Shown: positions 28,308 to 36,173 of the stretch, one piece after another | How positions within the stretch are numbered: position 1 is the stretch's first letter | Layout of the letters: each line of letters opens with the position of its first letter | From: Streptomyces fagopyri | GTDB lineage: Bacteria > Actinomycetota > Actinomycetes > Streptomycetales > Streptomycetaceae | Direction of reading: 5' to 3' | Length of the DNA stretch: 64,000 nucleotides | Assembly (NCBI RefSeq): GCF_009498275.1 | Contig: NZ_CP045643.1 | Span: 3,596,001-3,660,000, forward strand | Program-made: the position numbers and the translations under genes | The notes under the pieces: model-generated | What the model was told of the DNA's origin: nothing | The model's input: only the letters and a program-made list of their open reading frames with translations | The model's database searches: none

Positions 28308-28321
28308 CCCGTGTCCTCCGG

Positions 28322-28693
28322 CTAGCCGGCCGCCGCTATGGGGCCCCGCGTGGCCTTCTTGAGCTCCAGGTCACGGCGGCGGCGCCGGGCCAGCACCACC
28401 CGGCGCTCGGCCGCGGTCAGACCGCCCCACACTCCGTACGGCTCGGGTTGCAGCAGCGCGTGTTCACGGCACTCGACCATCACGGGACAGCGGGCGCAGA
28501 CGCGCTTGGCCGCCTCCTCGCGGGACAGCCGGGACGCCGTGGGCTCCTTGGAAGGGGCGAAGAACAGGCCGGCCTCGTCCCGCCGGCACACCGCCTCCGT
28601 GTGCCATGGGGCTTCCTGATCCCTGTCCCGCACTGGCGCCCGCTGGGCCGGAACGGCAGCTACCTGCAGGGACTGATGCGGCGGTTGCAGCAC
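28322..28693 (-). CDS. WhiB-family iron-sulfur transcription factor
   Basis: A 123-residue Wbl protein. The four cluster cysteines are C36, C66, C69 and C75 (AVCRRDE and RVCARCPVMVEC), binding a redox-sensitive [4Fe-4S] cluster. The GVWGG turn (87-91) and the basic C-terminal RRRRRD segment complete the DNA/sigma-binding module. The N-terminal 30 residues are Gln/Pro-rich. GTG 28693 follows AGGAG by six bases. By position beside glpX and fumarase it probably corresponds to a conserved Streptomyces wbl gene (I suspect wblI), but the symbol is not asserted. Confidence 0.9.
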   Translation of the reverse strand: MLQPPHQSLQVAAVPAQRAPVRDRDQEAPWHTEAVCRRDEAGLFFAPSKEPTASRLSREEAAKRVCARCPVMVECREHALLQPEPYGVWGGLTAAERRVVLARRRRRDLELKKATRGPIAAAG

Positions 28694-28893
28694 GGTCTAC
28701 TCCTGACGACGGCTTCGCGAGCGTGCCGGGCACCGCGGGAACTCCCGCAGCGCCCTCCAAGAGACGATGCAGCAAGGCCTACCCGCTGTGCGCGCGCCTA
28801 TGCACTGAGTTCCAAGAGCGGAGTCCGTCGTTCATGACGGGGCGCACGCCGCCCCGGACCGGTGCGCGCCGGACGTCGTCGGATTCACCCGCG

Positions 28894-29586
28894 TCAACGG
28901 TCCAGGTGCTTGCGCAGACTCCGGTCCACCCGGTCCATCGCGCGGTCGAGGATGTCCGCGACCAGCTTGCCCCGCTTGGGCCGCGCCTCGACGTTGCCCA
29001 GGACCGCCAGGCCCTCGACGTAGATCACGGGCGCGTCGGGGTCGCCCGAATCCAGCGTGTCCGCCTCGAAGTTGCCCAGGACCCCGCCTCCGCTGCTGCG
29101 CAGCGACACGTTCTCCGGGACGCGGATCTCCACGTTGCCGAAGACCGAGATCGCCTTGATCGCGACCTGCTGGTACTCGAAGATCGCCTCGCTGAGGTCT
29201 ATCTCGACGCTGCCGAAGACGGCGTACGCGTGAATACGACGGCCCGCGCGCCAGCGGCCCTTGCGTATCGCGGTGCTGAACACCGCCACCACGTTCTCGT
29301 CGGCCTCCGCCGGGATGGCGCCGAGCCGGGGGCGGTTGGGCGCGGTCGCGTACCCGGGCGCCTCGCGGCCCGCGTGGGCGGCGGGCAGGTCCCGGACGAA
29401 CTGGTCGAGGTCACCGACCGTCTTGGTGGCCAGCACCCCTTCGACCCGCTCGGCGTGCTCGTCGGCCGTGAGGCGCCCCTCGGCGAGGGCCTCGCGCAGG
29501 ATGTCGGCGATCCGGTCGCGGTCGGCGTCCGACGCGCGCAGTTCGGCGTCGGCGGCACGGGTTTCGGTGCGCTTCTGAAGGTCCAC
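28894..29586 (-). CDS. DUF1707 (SHOCT-like) domain protein with cell wall-active-like C-terminal domain
   Basis: A 230-residue cytoplasmic protein. Residues 16-70 are DUF1707: RASDADRDRIADILREAL, then EGRLTADEHAERVE and GDLDQFVRDLP. Residues 95-215 are a beta-helix-like repeat (HAYAVFGSVEIDLSEA, AISVFGNVEIRVPENV, GLAVLGNVEARP) of the kind found in LiaF-type proteins. TACGCT lies six bases before GTG 29586 and there is no Shine-Dalgarno, so translation is probably leaderless. It is divergent from fumarase; a palindrome lies between them. Confidence 0.85.
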   Translation of the reverse strand: MDLQKRTETRAADAELRASDADRDRIADILREALAEGRLTADEHAERVEGVLATKTVGDLDQFVRDLPAAHAGREAPGYATAPNRPRLGAIPAEADENVVAVFSTAIRKGRWRAGRRIHAYAVFGSVEIDLSEAIFEYQQVAIKAISVFGNVEIRVPENVSLRSSGGGVLGNFEADTLDSGDPDAPVIYVEGLAVLGNVEARPKRGKLVADILDRAMDRVDRSLRKHLDR

Positions 29587-29604
29587 GGCAGCAGCGTACC
29601 CAAA

Positions 29605-29618
29605 CGCGATAGATCGCG
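29605..29618. promoter_or_regulatory. 14-bp palindrome between the DUF1707 gene and fumarase
   Basis: CGCGATAGATCGCG is a near-perfect palindrome with 6-bp arms and a 2-bp centre. It sits just upstream of the -10-like TACGCT of the DUF1707 gene, at the -20 to -30 position of that promoter, which is typical of an operator. No regulator can be named. Confidence 0.4.
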
Positions 29619-29816
29619 ACTAGGGGTGTGGATAAAGATGTGGACAGCGAACTGAGCCCTACCTCACAAGCCCATCGTCCGCACCAGGTTCTAGGCTGGT
29701 GGACGCCCGCCGACGGAGGCCGGCCTCCGCCGAGTGAGCGTGGTCGGGCTCCCGGCAAGGGTCTCGGCGCCCGGAGGCGAACCGAGCCCCGAGAAATCAA
29801 GTGAGGAATGGGCGAG

Positions 29817-31484
29817 ATGCCTGAGTTCGCGTACACCGATCTGCTCCCCCAGGGAGAGGACACCACCCCCTACCGGCTGGTGACCTCCGAGGGTGTCTCC
29901 ACCTTCGAGGCCGACGGGCGGACGTTCCTCAAGGTCGAGCCGGAGGCGCTGCGCACGCTCGCCGCGGAGGCGATCCACGACATCCAGCACTACCTGCGGC
30001 CCGCCCACCTGGCGCAGCTGCGCCGGATCATCGACGACCCCGAGGCGTCGGCCAACGACAAGTTCGTCGCCCTGGACCTGCTGAAGAACGCGAACATCGC
30101 GGCCGCGGGCGTCCTTCCCATGTGCCAGGACACCGGCACGGCGATCGTGATGGGCAAGCGCGGACAGAACGTCCTCACCGAGGGCGGCGACGAGTCGGCC
30201 CTGAGCCGCGGCATCTACGACGCCTACAAGAACCTGAACCTGCGCTACTCGCAGATGGCTCCGCTCACCATGTGGGAGGAGAAGAACACGGGCTCGAACC
30301 TGCCGGCGCAGATCGAGCTGTACGCGACCGACGGCGGTGCCTACAAGTTCCTCTTCATGGCCAAGGGCGGCGGCTCCGCGAACAAGAGCTTCCTGTACCA
30401 GGAGACGAAGGCCGTTCTGAACGAGTCCTCCATGATGAAGTTCCTGGAGGAGAAGATCCGTTCGCTCGGCACGGCCGCCTGCCCGCCGTACCACCTGGCG
30501 ATCGTCGTCGGCGGGACGAGCGCCGAGTACGCCCTGAAGACCGCGAAGTACGCGTCCGCGCACTACCTGGACGAGATCCCGGCCGAGGGCTCCGAGCTGG
30601 GGCACGGGTTCCGGGACAAGGACCTGGAGCAGAAGGTCTTCGAGCTGACGCAGAGGATCGGCATCGGGGCGCAGTTCGGCGGCAAGTACTTCTGCCACGA
30701 CGTACGCGTGGTCCGCCTCCCCCGGCACGGCGCGTCCTGCCCCGTGGCGATCGCGGTCTCGTGCTCCGCGGACCGCCAGGCCGTCGCGAAGATCACCGCC
30801 GAGGGCGTCTTCCTGGAGCAGCTGGAGACCGACCCGGCGCGCTTCCTGCCCGAGACGACCGAGGAGCACCTCGACGAGTCGGGCGACGTCGTCCGGATCG
30901 ACCTCAACCAGCCGATGGACGACATCCTCGCCGAGCTGACCAAGTACCCGGTGAAGACCCGCCTCTCGCTCTCCGGCCCGCTGGTCGTGGCCCGTGACAT
31001 CGCGCACGCCAAGATCAAGGAACGGCTCGACGCGGGCGAGGAGATGCCGCAGTACCTGAAGGACCACCCGGTGTACTACGCCGGTCCCGCCAAGACGCCC
31101 GAGGGCTACGCGTCCGGCTCCTTCGGCCCGACGACGGCCGGCCGCATGGACTCCTACGTCGAGCAGTTCCAGGCGGCGGGCGGCTCCAAGGTGATGCTCG
31201 CCAAGGGCAACCGTTCCGCGCAGGTCACCCAGGCGTGCGACAAGCACGGCGGCTTCTACCTCGGCTCGATCGGCGGTCCGGCCGCCCGTCTCGCCCAGGA
31301 CTGCATCAAGAAGGTCGAGGTCGTCGAGTACGAGGAGCTCGGCATGGAGGCCGTCTGGAAGATCGAGGTCGAGGACTTCCCGGCGTTCGTCGTGGTCGAC
31401 GACAAGGGCAACGACTTCTTCCAGAACCCGGCCCCCGAGCCGACGTTCACCCACATCCCGGTGCGGGGTCCCGGGCTGGCGTAG
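29817..31484 (+). CDS. Fumarate hydratase, class I (iron-sulfur)
   Basis: A 555-residue class I fumarase that hydrates fumarate to L-malate with an oxygen-sensitive [4Fe-4S] cluster. The N-terminal alpha domain has [17 protein letters not shown] with the first cluster cysteine and [18 protein letters not shown] with another. The C-terminal beta domain has [21 protein letters not shown] and [21 protein letters not shown] 29817 was preferred over ATG 29808 because GTGAGGA ends nine bases upstream of it. Together with fumC at 33.6 kb the organism has one iron-dependent and one iron-independent enzyme. Confidence 0.94.
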   Translation: MPEFAYTDLLPQGEDTTPYRLVTSEGVSTFEADGRTFLKVEPEALRTLAAEAIHDIQHYLRPAHLAQLRRIIDDPEASANDKFVALDLLKNANIAAAGVLPMCQDTGTAIVMGKRGQNVLTEGGDESALSRGIYDAYKNLNLRYSQMAPLTMWEEKNTGSNLPAQIELYATDGGAYKFLFMAKGGGSANKSFLYQETKAVLNESSMMKFLEEKIRSLGTAACPPYHLAIVVGGTSAEYALKTAKYASAHYLDEIPAEGSELGHGFRDKDLEQKVFELTQRIGIGAQFGGKYFCHDVRVVRLPRHGASCPVAIAVSCSADRQAVAKITAEGVFLEQLETDPARFLPETTEEHLDESGDVVRIDLNQPMDDILAELTKYPVKTRLSLSGPLVVARDIAHAKIKERLDAGEEMPQYLKDHPVYYAGPAKTPEGYASGSFGPTTAGRMDSYVEQFQAAGGSKVMLAKGNRSAQVTQACDKHGGFYLGSIGGPAARLAQDCIKKVEVVEYEELGMEAVWKIEVEDFPAFVVVDDKGNDFFQNPAPEPTFTHIPVRGPGLA

Positions 31485-31762
31485 CGCCTTCGGGGCGGCC
31501 GGGGAGGAACCCGTCCCCGCCGCCCCCGCCCCTGCTCCCGCCGGCGTCGCCCCCGCTGCCGCTTCCCGCCGCTGTCGCCTCCCGTAGGCTCCCGGCGGGC
31601 CGGCCGTCCCGGGACGGCTTCGCCGCGTCGCCGGCACATCCACCCGGTGTCCCATTTCGTCCCAGGAACAGCGGGACGGCATCTTTGCGAGCTTTGCCGT
31701 GAACACTCCGCAATGACCGGATCGCAGCCTGTGATCCGCGGGTCATCTCGGAGGGAAATAGC

Positions 31763-32233
31763 ATGATGAGTCACATGTTGCGCAACGGCCTCGTGGCCGC
31801 GGTCGCGGCCGTCGCCGTCTTCCCGGTCACGGCCGTCGCCTCCGCCGGCCGGGCCGCGCACCTCCCCGGTCAGGGCTCCGCGCCCGCACCGGCCGCCACG
31901 TCGAGCTGGTACGGGGTCCAGGTGCCCTCGCGGGGCGGCGCCCGGCGTCACGTCGGTACCCACGCCCGGTACCGCGTCGTCACCCGCCACCACGTCGTAC
32001 GCCATGTACGGGGCCGTGTGACGACCCACCACATGCGCCTGCTCGTCCGCTCCGGACCGGGCACGGCCTACCGGATCGTCGGTTCGCGTCCGGACGGACG
32101 AGCCGTGGCCCTCTCCTGCAAGAAGCGGGGATCCGCCGTCCGGGGCAACCACCGCTGGTACCGCCTGGCCCACCACCGGGGGTACGTGTCCGCGCACTAC
32201 GTCCGCACCGGCGGCGCCGTCCGCTGGTGCTGA
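31763..32233 (+). CDS. Secreted SH3-like small protein
   Basis: A 156-residue exported protein. Residues 1-28 are a Sec signal peptide (LRNGLVAAVAAVAVFPVTAV, with cleavage expected after AVASA). A His/Arg-rich linker (residues 60-92) precedes a bacterial SH3-type domain: MRLLVRSGPGTAYRIVGS, SCKKRGS, WYRLAHHRGYVSAHYV. Such domains bind cell-wall peptide stems or polymers. ATG 31763 has GGAGGG seven bases upstream. A strong terminator follows. The preceding gap (31485-31762) holds no gene. Confidence 0.8.
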   Translation: MMSHMLRNGLVAAVAAVAVFPVTAVASAGRAAHLPGQGSAPAPAATSSWYGVQVPSRGGARRHVGTHARYRVVTRHHVVRHVRGRVTTHHMRLLVRSGPGTAYRIVGSRPDGRAVALSCKKRGSAVRGNHRWYRLAHHRGYVSAHYVRTGGAVRWC

Positions 32234-32268
32234 CGGGCGCGCCGGCGCCCGGCTCCTGAGTCCCGACG

Positions 32269-32304
32269 CCTCCTGACGGGGTGGGGGTCCACCCCGTCAG
32301 GAGG
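32269..32304. terminator. 16-bp perfect hairpin after the SH3-like gene
   Basis: CCTCCTGACGGGGTGG pairs perfectly with CCACCCCGTCAGGAGG over a 4-nt loop. There is no T-run, which is common for terminators in this genus. It lies 36 bp past the stop codon at 32233. Confidence 0.75.
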
Positions 32305-32466
32305 TCCTACGAGTCGATCAGCCGACCACCCGACCGCCACACCGGTGACGTAATCGCAGGTCAACTCCCCCTCATCATCCGGTTCGCATTCGGGCGACCC
32401 GGGTGTGCGCGGGCGCACGGAGAGGGAACGGATCAGGCGGCCACCCCGACACGGCGAGGGAGCGAG

Positions 32467-33318
32467 ATGGAGAGCCACGTGACGGTCAAGAGACAGCCGC
32501 TGCCCGACTCGCTGGACGACCCGGAACGGCTCGACGAGGAACGTCTCCTGCTGGAGCGGCTGCGCGGTCTCAGGCGGCGAACGGGGCTGAGCCTGGCCGC
32601 GCTGGCCGCCGTCACCCCGTTCAGCAAGTCGACCTGGCACCGCTATCTGAACGGCGACCAGTTTCCGCCGCGCTCGGCGGTCGAGTCCCTCGGCCGGCTC
32701 GCGCAGACCGACCCCGGCCCCCTTCTCTCCCTGTGGGACGCCGTGTCCAGGAGCCGGTGCGGGCCGGTCGGCCTGCCCGCGCAAGCGCCGCCGCCACGGG
32801 TCCCGTCCGCACAGGGCCCGGCCCCGGACGCGCCGGTTCGGGGCCGGCGCGTCCGGCCGCCGAACCGCGCCGTCATCGCCCTCGCGGCGGTGGCGGCCGT
32901 CACGATGGCGGTCACCGCGGGCGCCGCCGAGGTCCTCGACACCGACCTCGCCCCGGTGCCCGCCGCGGCCGCCTCCTGCCGCGGCCACCGCTGCCAGGGA
33001 CAGCTCCCGACCTCCGAGATCTGCGGCCGCGACGCACGTACGGAGAGCACTGCCGCCCGTGCGGGCGAGGTCGTGCTGCTCCGTTTCTCCGCGTCGTGCG
33101 CGACGGTCTGGTCCGAGGTCCGCACCCGGACCGGCGGCGCGCGGGAGATCTCGGTCCGGGCCGGCCGCGACGAACTGTCCGCCGCCTACCCGGGCGACCC
33201 GGCGGACGGCTACAGCAGTCCGATGCTGGCCGCGGCGAGCCCGCGCGGTGCGCAGGCCTGCGCCGAAGTGGCCGGGCAGTCCGCGTGCACCGCCCCCGTC
33301 GGCGCCGCACGGCACTGA
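32467..33318 (+). CDS. Helix-turn-helix membrane protein with an external DUF2690-like domain
   Basis: A 283-residue protein. Residues 20-75 form an Xre-type helix-turn-helix (LSLAALAAVTPFSKSTWHRYLNGDQFPP), a Pro-rich linker follows, then one membrane segment (about 140-158, AVIALAAVAAVTMAVTAGAA). The external domain contains C-x4-C spacings (SCRGHRCQG, EICGRDA, ASCATVWSE) as in DUF2690. This arrangement would pass a surface signal to DNA. GGGAGCGAG precedes ATG 32467. What genes it controls is unknown. Confidence 0.8.
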   Translation: MESHVTVKRQPLPDSLDDPERLDEERLLLERLRGLRRRTGLSLAALAAVTPFSKSTWHRYLNGDQFPPRSAVESLGRLAQTDPGPLLSLWDAVSRSRCGPVGLPAQAPPPRVPSAQGPAPDAPVRGRRVRPPNRAVIALAAVAAVTMAVTAGAAEVLDTDLAPVPAAAASCRGHRCQGQLPTSEICGRDARTESTAARAGEVVLLRFSASCATVWSEVRTRTGGAREISVRAGRDELSAAYPGDPADGYSSPMLAAASPRGAQACAEVAGQSACTAPVGAARH

Positions 33319-33349
33319 CTCCCACGGGAACGTACGGAACACCCGGACA

Positions 33350-33525
33350 CCGGATCAACCGGAGACCGGATCACTGGAAGACCGGATCACCGGGACCCCG
33401 GGAACGGGTGGACCGGGAGCACCCGCGACGCGCACGACCGGATCACCGCGCCCGCGGGACGTCCGCTCACGCCGGTCACGCGGATCGGGCCGGTCACGCC
33501 GGTCGCGGATCACGCCGGTCACGCC
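33350..33525. repeat. Tandem 16-bp repeats and CGGTCACG-type repeats upstream of fumC
   Basis: CCGGATCA starts at 33350, 33366 and 33382, giving three tandem 16-bp units, with a fourth copy of CCGGATCAC at 33438. From 33470 to 33525 CGCCGGTCACG-like units alternate with GCGGATC. The 308-bp gap 33319-33626 contains no gene, and these repeats lie 100-275 bp upstream of fumC. They could be clustered binding sites or simple expansion of GC-rich DNA. Confidence 0.6.
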
Positions 33526-33626
33526 CGTCGTCCTGTCGGGCACGCGGAAGCACGCGGAACACCGCCCCGGACGTCCGGGAACACGGGACACGTCCGCGAT
33601 GCTGTCCCCACTGGAGGTGACCGGCA

Positions 33627-35030
33627 ATGGCCGATGAACAGGCAGCAGCCCCGTACCGGATCGAGCACGACTCGATGGGTGAGGTGAGGGTGCCCGCGGA
33701 CGCGAAGTGGCGGGCCCAGACCCAGCGGGCCGTGGAGAACTTCCCCGTCTCGGGGCAGCGGCTCGAACGCGCGCACATCGAGGCACTCGCACGGATCAAG
33801 GGGGCGGCCGCCAAGGTCAACGCCCGGCTCGGGGTGCTCGACAAGGACGTGGCCGAGGCGGTCCAGGAGGCAGCCGCCGAGGTCGCCGAGGGGCGCTGGG
33901 ACGCGCACTTCCCGGTGGACGTCTTCCAGACCGGTTCCGGCACGTCCTCGAACATGAACACCAACGAGGTCATCGCCACGCTCGCCACCGAGCGGCTCGG
34001 CCGCGGCGTCCACCCCAACGACCACGTGAACGCCTCGCAGTCGTCGAACGACGTCTTCCCCTCCTCGATCCACATCGCCGCCACCGCCGCGGTGACCCGG
34101 GACCTCGTCCCCGCGCTCGACCACCTCGCCGCCGCCCTGGAGCGCAAGGCGCGGGAGTTCGCCGACGTCGTGAAGTCGGGGCGCACCCACCTCATGGACG
34201 CCACCCCCGTCACCCTCGGACAGGAGTTCGGCGGATACGCGGCCCAGGTGCGCTACGGGATCGAACGCCTGAACGCCTCGCTGCCCCGGCTCGCGGAACT
34301 GCCACTGGGCGGCACGGCCGTGGGCACCGGGATCAACACGCCTCCCGGGTTCTCCGCCGCCGTGATCGCGGAGGTGGCCCGGGACACCGGGCTGCCGCTC
34401 ACCGAGGCCCGCGACCACTTCGAGGCACAGGGCGCGCGGGACGGGATCGTCGAGACGAGCGGACAGCTGCGGACCGTCGCGGTCGGGCTGACGAAGATCG
34501 CCAACGACCTGCGCTGGATGTCGTCGGGGCCGCGGACCGGCCTGGCCGAGATCAGCCTCCCCGACCTGCAGCCGGGCTCCTCGATCATGCCGGGCAAGGT
34601 CAATCCCGTCATCCCCGAGGCCGTGCTGATGGTGGCCGCCCAGGTGATGGGCAACGACGCGACGGTCGCGGTCGCCGGGGCCGCCGGCAACTTCGAGCTC
34701 AACGTGATGCTCCCGGTCATCGCGAAGAACGTCCTGGAGTCCGTCCGGCTGCTCGCGGCCGTCTCCCGGCTGCTCGCCGACCGCACCGTCGACGGGATCG
34801 TCGCGCACCGCGAACGGGCCCGCGAGTACGCCGAGTCGTCACCGTCCGTCGTGACACCGCTCAACAAGTACATCGGGTACGAGGAGGCCGCCAAGGTGGC
34901 CAAGAAGGCACTGGCGGAACGCAGGACCATCCGTCAGGTCGTCCTCGACTCCGGGTACGTCGAGCGGGGCGACCTCACCCTGGAACAGCTGGACGAGGCG
35001 CTGGATGTCCTGCGGATGACGCATCCGTGA
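33627..35030 (+). CDS. fumC: Fumarate hydratase, class II
   Basis: A 467-residue homotetrameric, iron-independent fumarase of the TCA cycle. The superfamily signature [11 protein letters not shown] is near residue 315; [37 protein letters not shown] and [17 protein letters not shown] form the other conserved active-site segments. GGAGGTGACC before ATG 33627 is a strong ribosome site. It lies only about 2.1 kb from the class I enzyme, so the two could be switched by iron or oxidative stress, though no shared operator is seen. Confidence 0.96.
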   Translation: MADEQAAAPYRIEHDSMGEVRVPADAKWRAQTQRAVENFPVSGQRLERAHIEALARIKGAAAKVNARLGVLDKDVAEAVQEAAAEVAEGRWDAHFPVDVFQTGSGTSSNMNTNEVIATLATERLGRGVHPNDHVNASQSSNDVFPSSIHIAATAAVTRDLVPALDHLAAALERKAREFADVVKSGRTHLMDATPVTLGQEFGGYAAQVRYGIERLNASLPRLAELPLGGTAVGTGINTPPGFSAAVIAEVARDTGLPLTEARDHFEAQGARDGIVETSGQLRTVAVGLTKIANDLRWMSSGPRTGLAEISLPDLQPGSSIMPGKVNPVIPEAVLMVAAQVMGNDATVAVAGAAGNFELNVMLPVIAKNVLESVRLLAAVSRLLADRTVDGIVAHRERAREYAESSPSVVTPLNKYIGYEEAAKVAKKALAERRTIRQVVLDSGYVERGDLTLEQLDEALDVLRMTHP

Positions 35031-35145
35031 CAGCGCCTCCGCACCGGCGAACACCGGATGACGTCCCCGTGACGTCCTGCGCGCCATGGCGAGAACCGTG
35101 ACGCGCACCGCAGCGTCGCATGCCTGGGGCACCTAATATCTGTTC

Positions 35146-35838
35146 ATGGCAGAGGGCGGAGCGGTGAGACGGGTGACAGCGGGCGGGTCGACGACGTACT
35201 GGCCCCCCGGGAGTCACATTCTGTGGCGGTACCGGGAGAACGCCGGCGAGCGCTTCCACATCTGCCGGCCCGTCACCGTCGTACGGGACGACACGGAACT
35301 GCTCGCGGTGTGGATGGCGCCCGGTACGGAGTGCGTCAAGCCCGTGCTCGCCGACGGCACCCCGGTGCACGGAGAACCGCTGGAGTCGCGCTACACCAAG
35401 GCCCGTTCAGTGCGCCGGGACCGCTGGTTCGGCACCGGGGTGCTGAAGCTGGCGCGGCCCGGCGAGCCCTGGTCGGTCTGGCTGTTCTGGGAACCGGGGT
35501 GGCGTTTCAAGAACTGGTACGTGAACCTGGAGGCCCCGCTGACCCGTTGGGAGGGCGGCGTCGACTCCGAGGACCACTTCCTGGACATCTCCGTGCACCC
35601 GGACCGCAGTTGGCGCTGGCTCGACGAGGACGAGTTCGCACAGGCGCAGCGGGCCGGACTGATGGATACTCGACTGGCCACGCACGTGCGGGAGGCCGGA
35701 CTGCGCGCGGTGGAGGTGATCCGCGCCTGGGGCACGCCGTTCGCGGACGGCTGGCAGCACTGGCGCCCGGATCCGTCCTGGCCGGTTCCCGTCCTGCCCG
35801 ATGACTGGGACCGTACGCCCGCGCACGTGTCCTCATGA
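35146..35838 (+). CDS. DUF402 protein (possible nucleoside phosphate hydrolase)
   Basis: A 230-residue soluble beta-barrel protein of the DUF402/FomD-like family, members of which hydrolyse nucleotides linked to small molecules. Diagnostic segments are WFGTGVLKLARPGEPWSVWL, FKNWYVNLEAPLTRWEGGVD and EDHFLDISVHPDRSWRWLDE, which contain the acidic metal ligands. TAATAT (35134-35139) lies six bases before the ATG and no Shine-Dalgarno is present: a leaderless mRNA. The natural substrate is unknown. Confidence 0.85.
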   Translation: MAEGGAVRRVTAGGSTTYWPPGSHILWRYRENAGERFHICRPVTVVRDDTELLAVWMAPGTECVKPVLADGTPVHGEPLESRYTKARSVRRDRWFGTGVLKLARPGEPWSVWLFWEPGWRFKNWYVNLEAPLTRWEGGVDSEDHFLDISVHPDRSWRWLDEDEFAQAQRAGLMDTRLATHVREAGLRAVEVIRAWGTPFADGWQHWRPDPSWPVPVLPDDWDRTPAHVSS

Positions 35839-35954
35839 GACCCTTGATGCGCCCCCGTGGTACAACCGTAGGATCGTCCTCCGCAAGGGCGCGCAGCAGC
35901 AACTACCGCAGCATGCGCTGGGCTTGACCATACGTCACCGAGGGGCGGCAGGAC

Positions 35955-36173
35955 GTGAGCGAGGGGTACGAGGGCCACGGCGGTACGGTCGGCGGACGGC
36001 CCGACGGGTCGCGCGGACCCGCTGGGGCGACGGTGTTCCCGTCGGCACACGCCGGGCCCGGCTCGCACGACGCGCAGATTCCGTTCCTGGGGCACACATT
36101 CCGGGTATCGGGGCTGCGGGACGAACTGCACGCACGGCGCGCAGCCCCGGACGGATGGATTCGACACGCGTGA
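35955..36173 (+). CDS. Short protein translationally coupled to the downstream phosphatase
   Basis: A 72-residue open frame with strong G/C third-position bias. It has a GTG start preceded by GGCAGGAC, and its stop TGA overlaps the GTG start of the SpoIIE gene (GTGA at 36170). The product is Gly/Asp/Pro-rich with a possible folded end, QIPFLGHTFRVSGLRDELHA. I recognise no family. It may be a small partner of the phosphatase or simply a leader that couples translation. The overlap and codon bias favour a real gene. Confidence 0.5.
   Translation: MSEGYEGHGGTVGGRPDGSRGPAGATVFPSAHAGPGSHDAQIPFLGHTFRVSGLRDELHARRAAPDGWIRHA

Noticed and set aside
35801..36169. Longer N-terminus of the SpoIIE phosphatase from 35801
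   Set aside because: It would overlap the DUF402 end and the coupled small gene, and the translated part is Arg-rich shadow sequence with no homology pattern.
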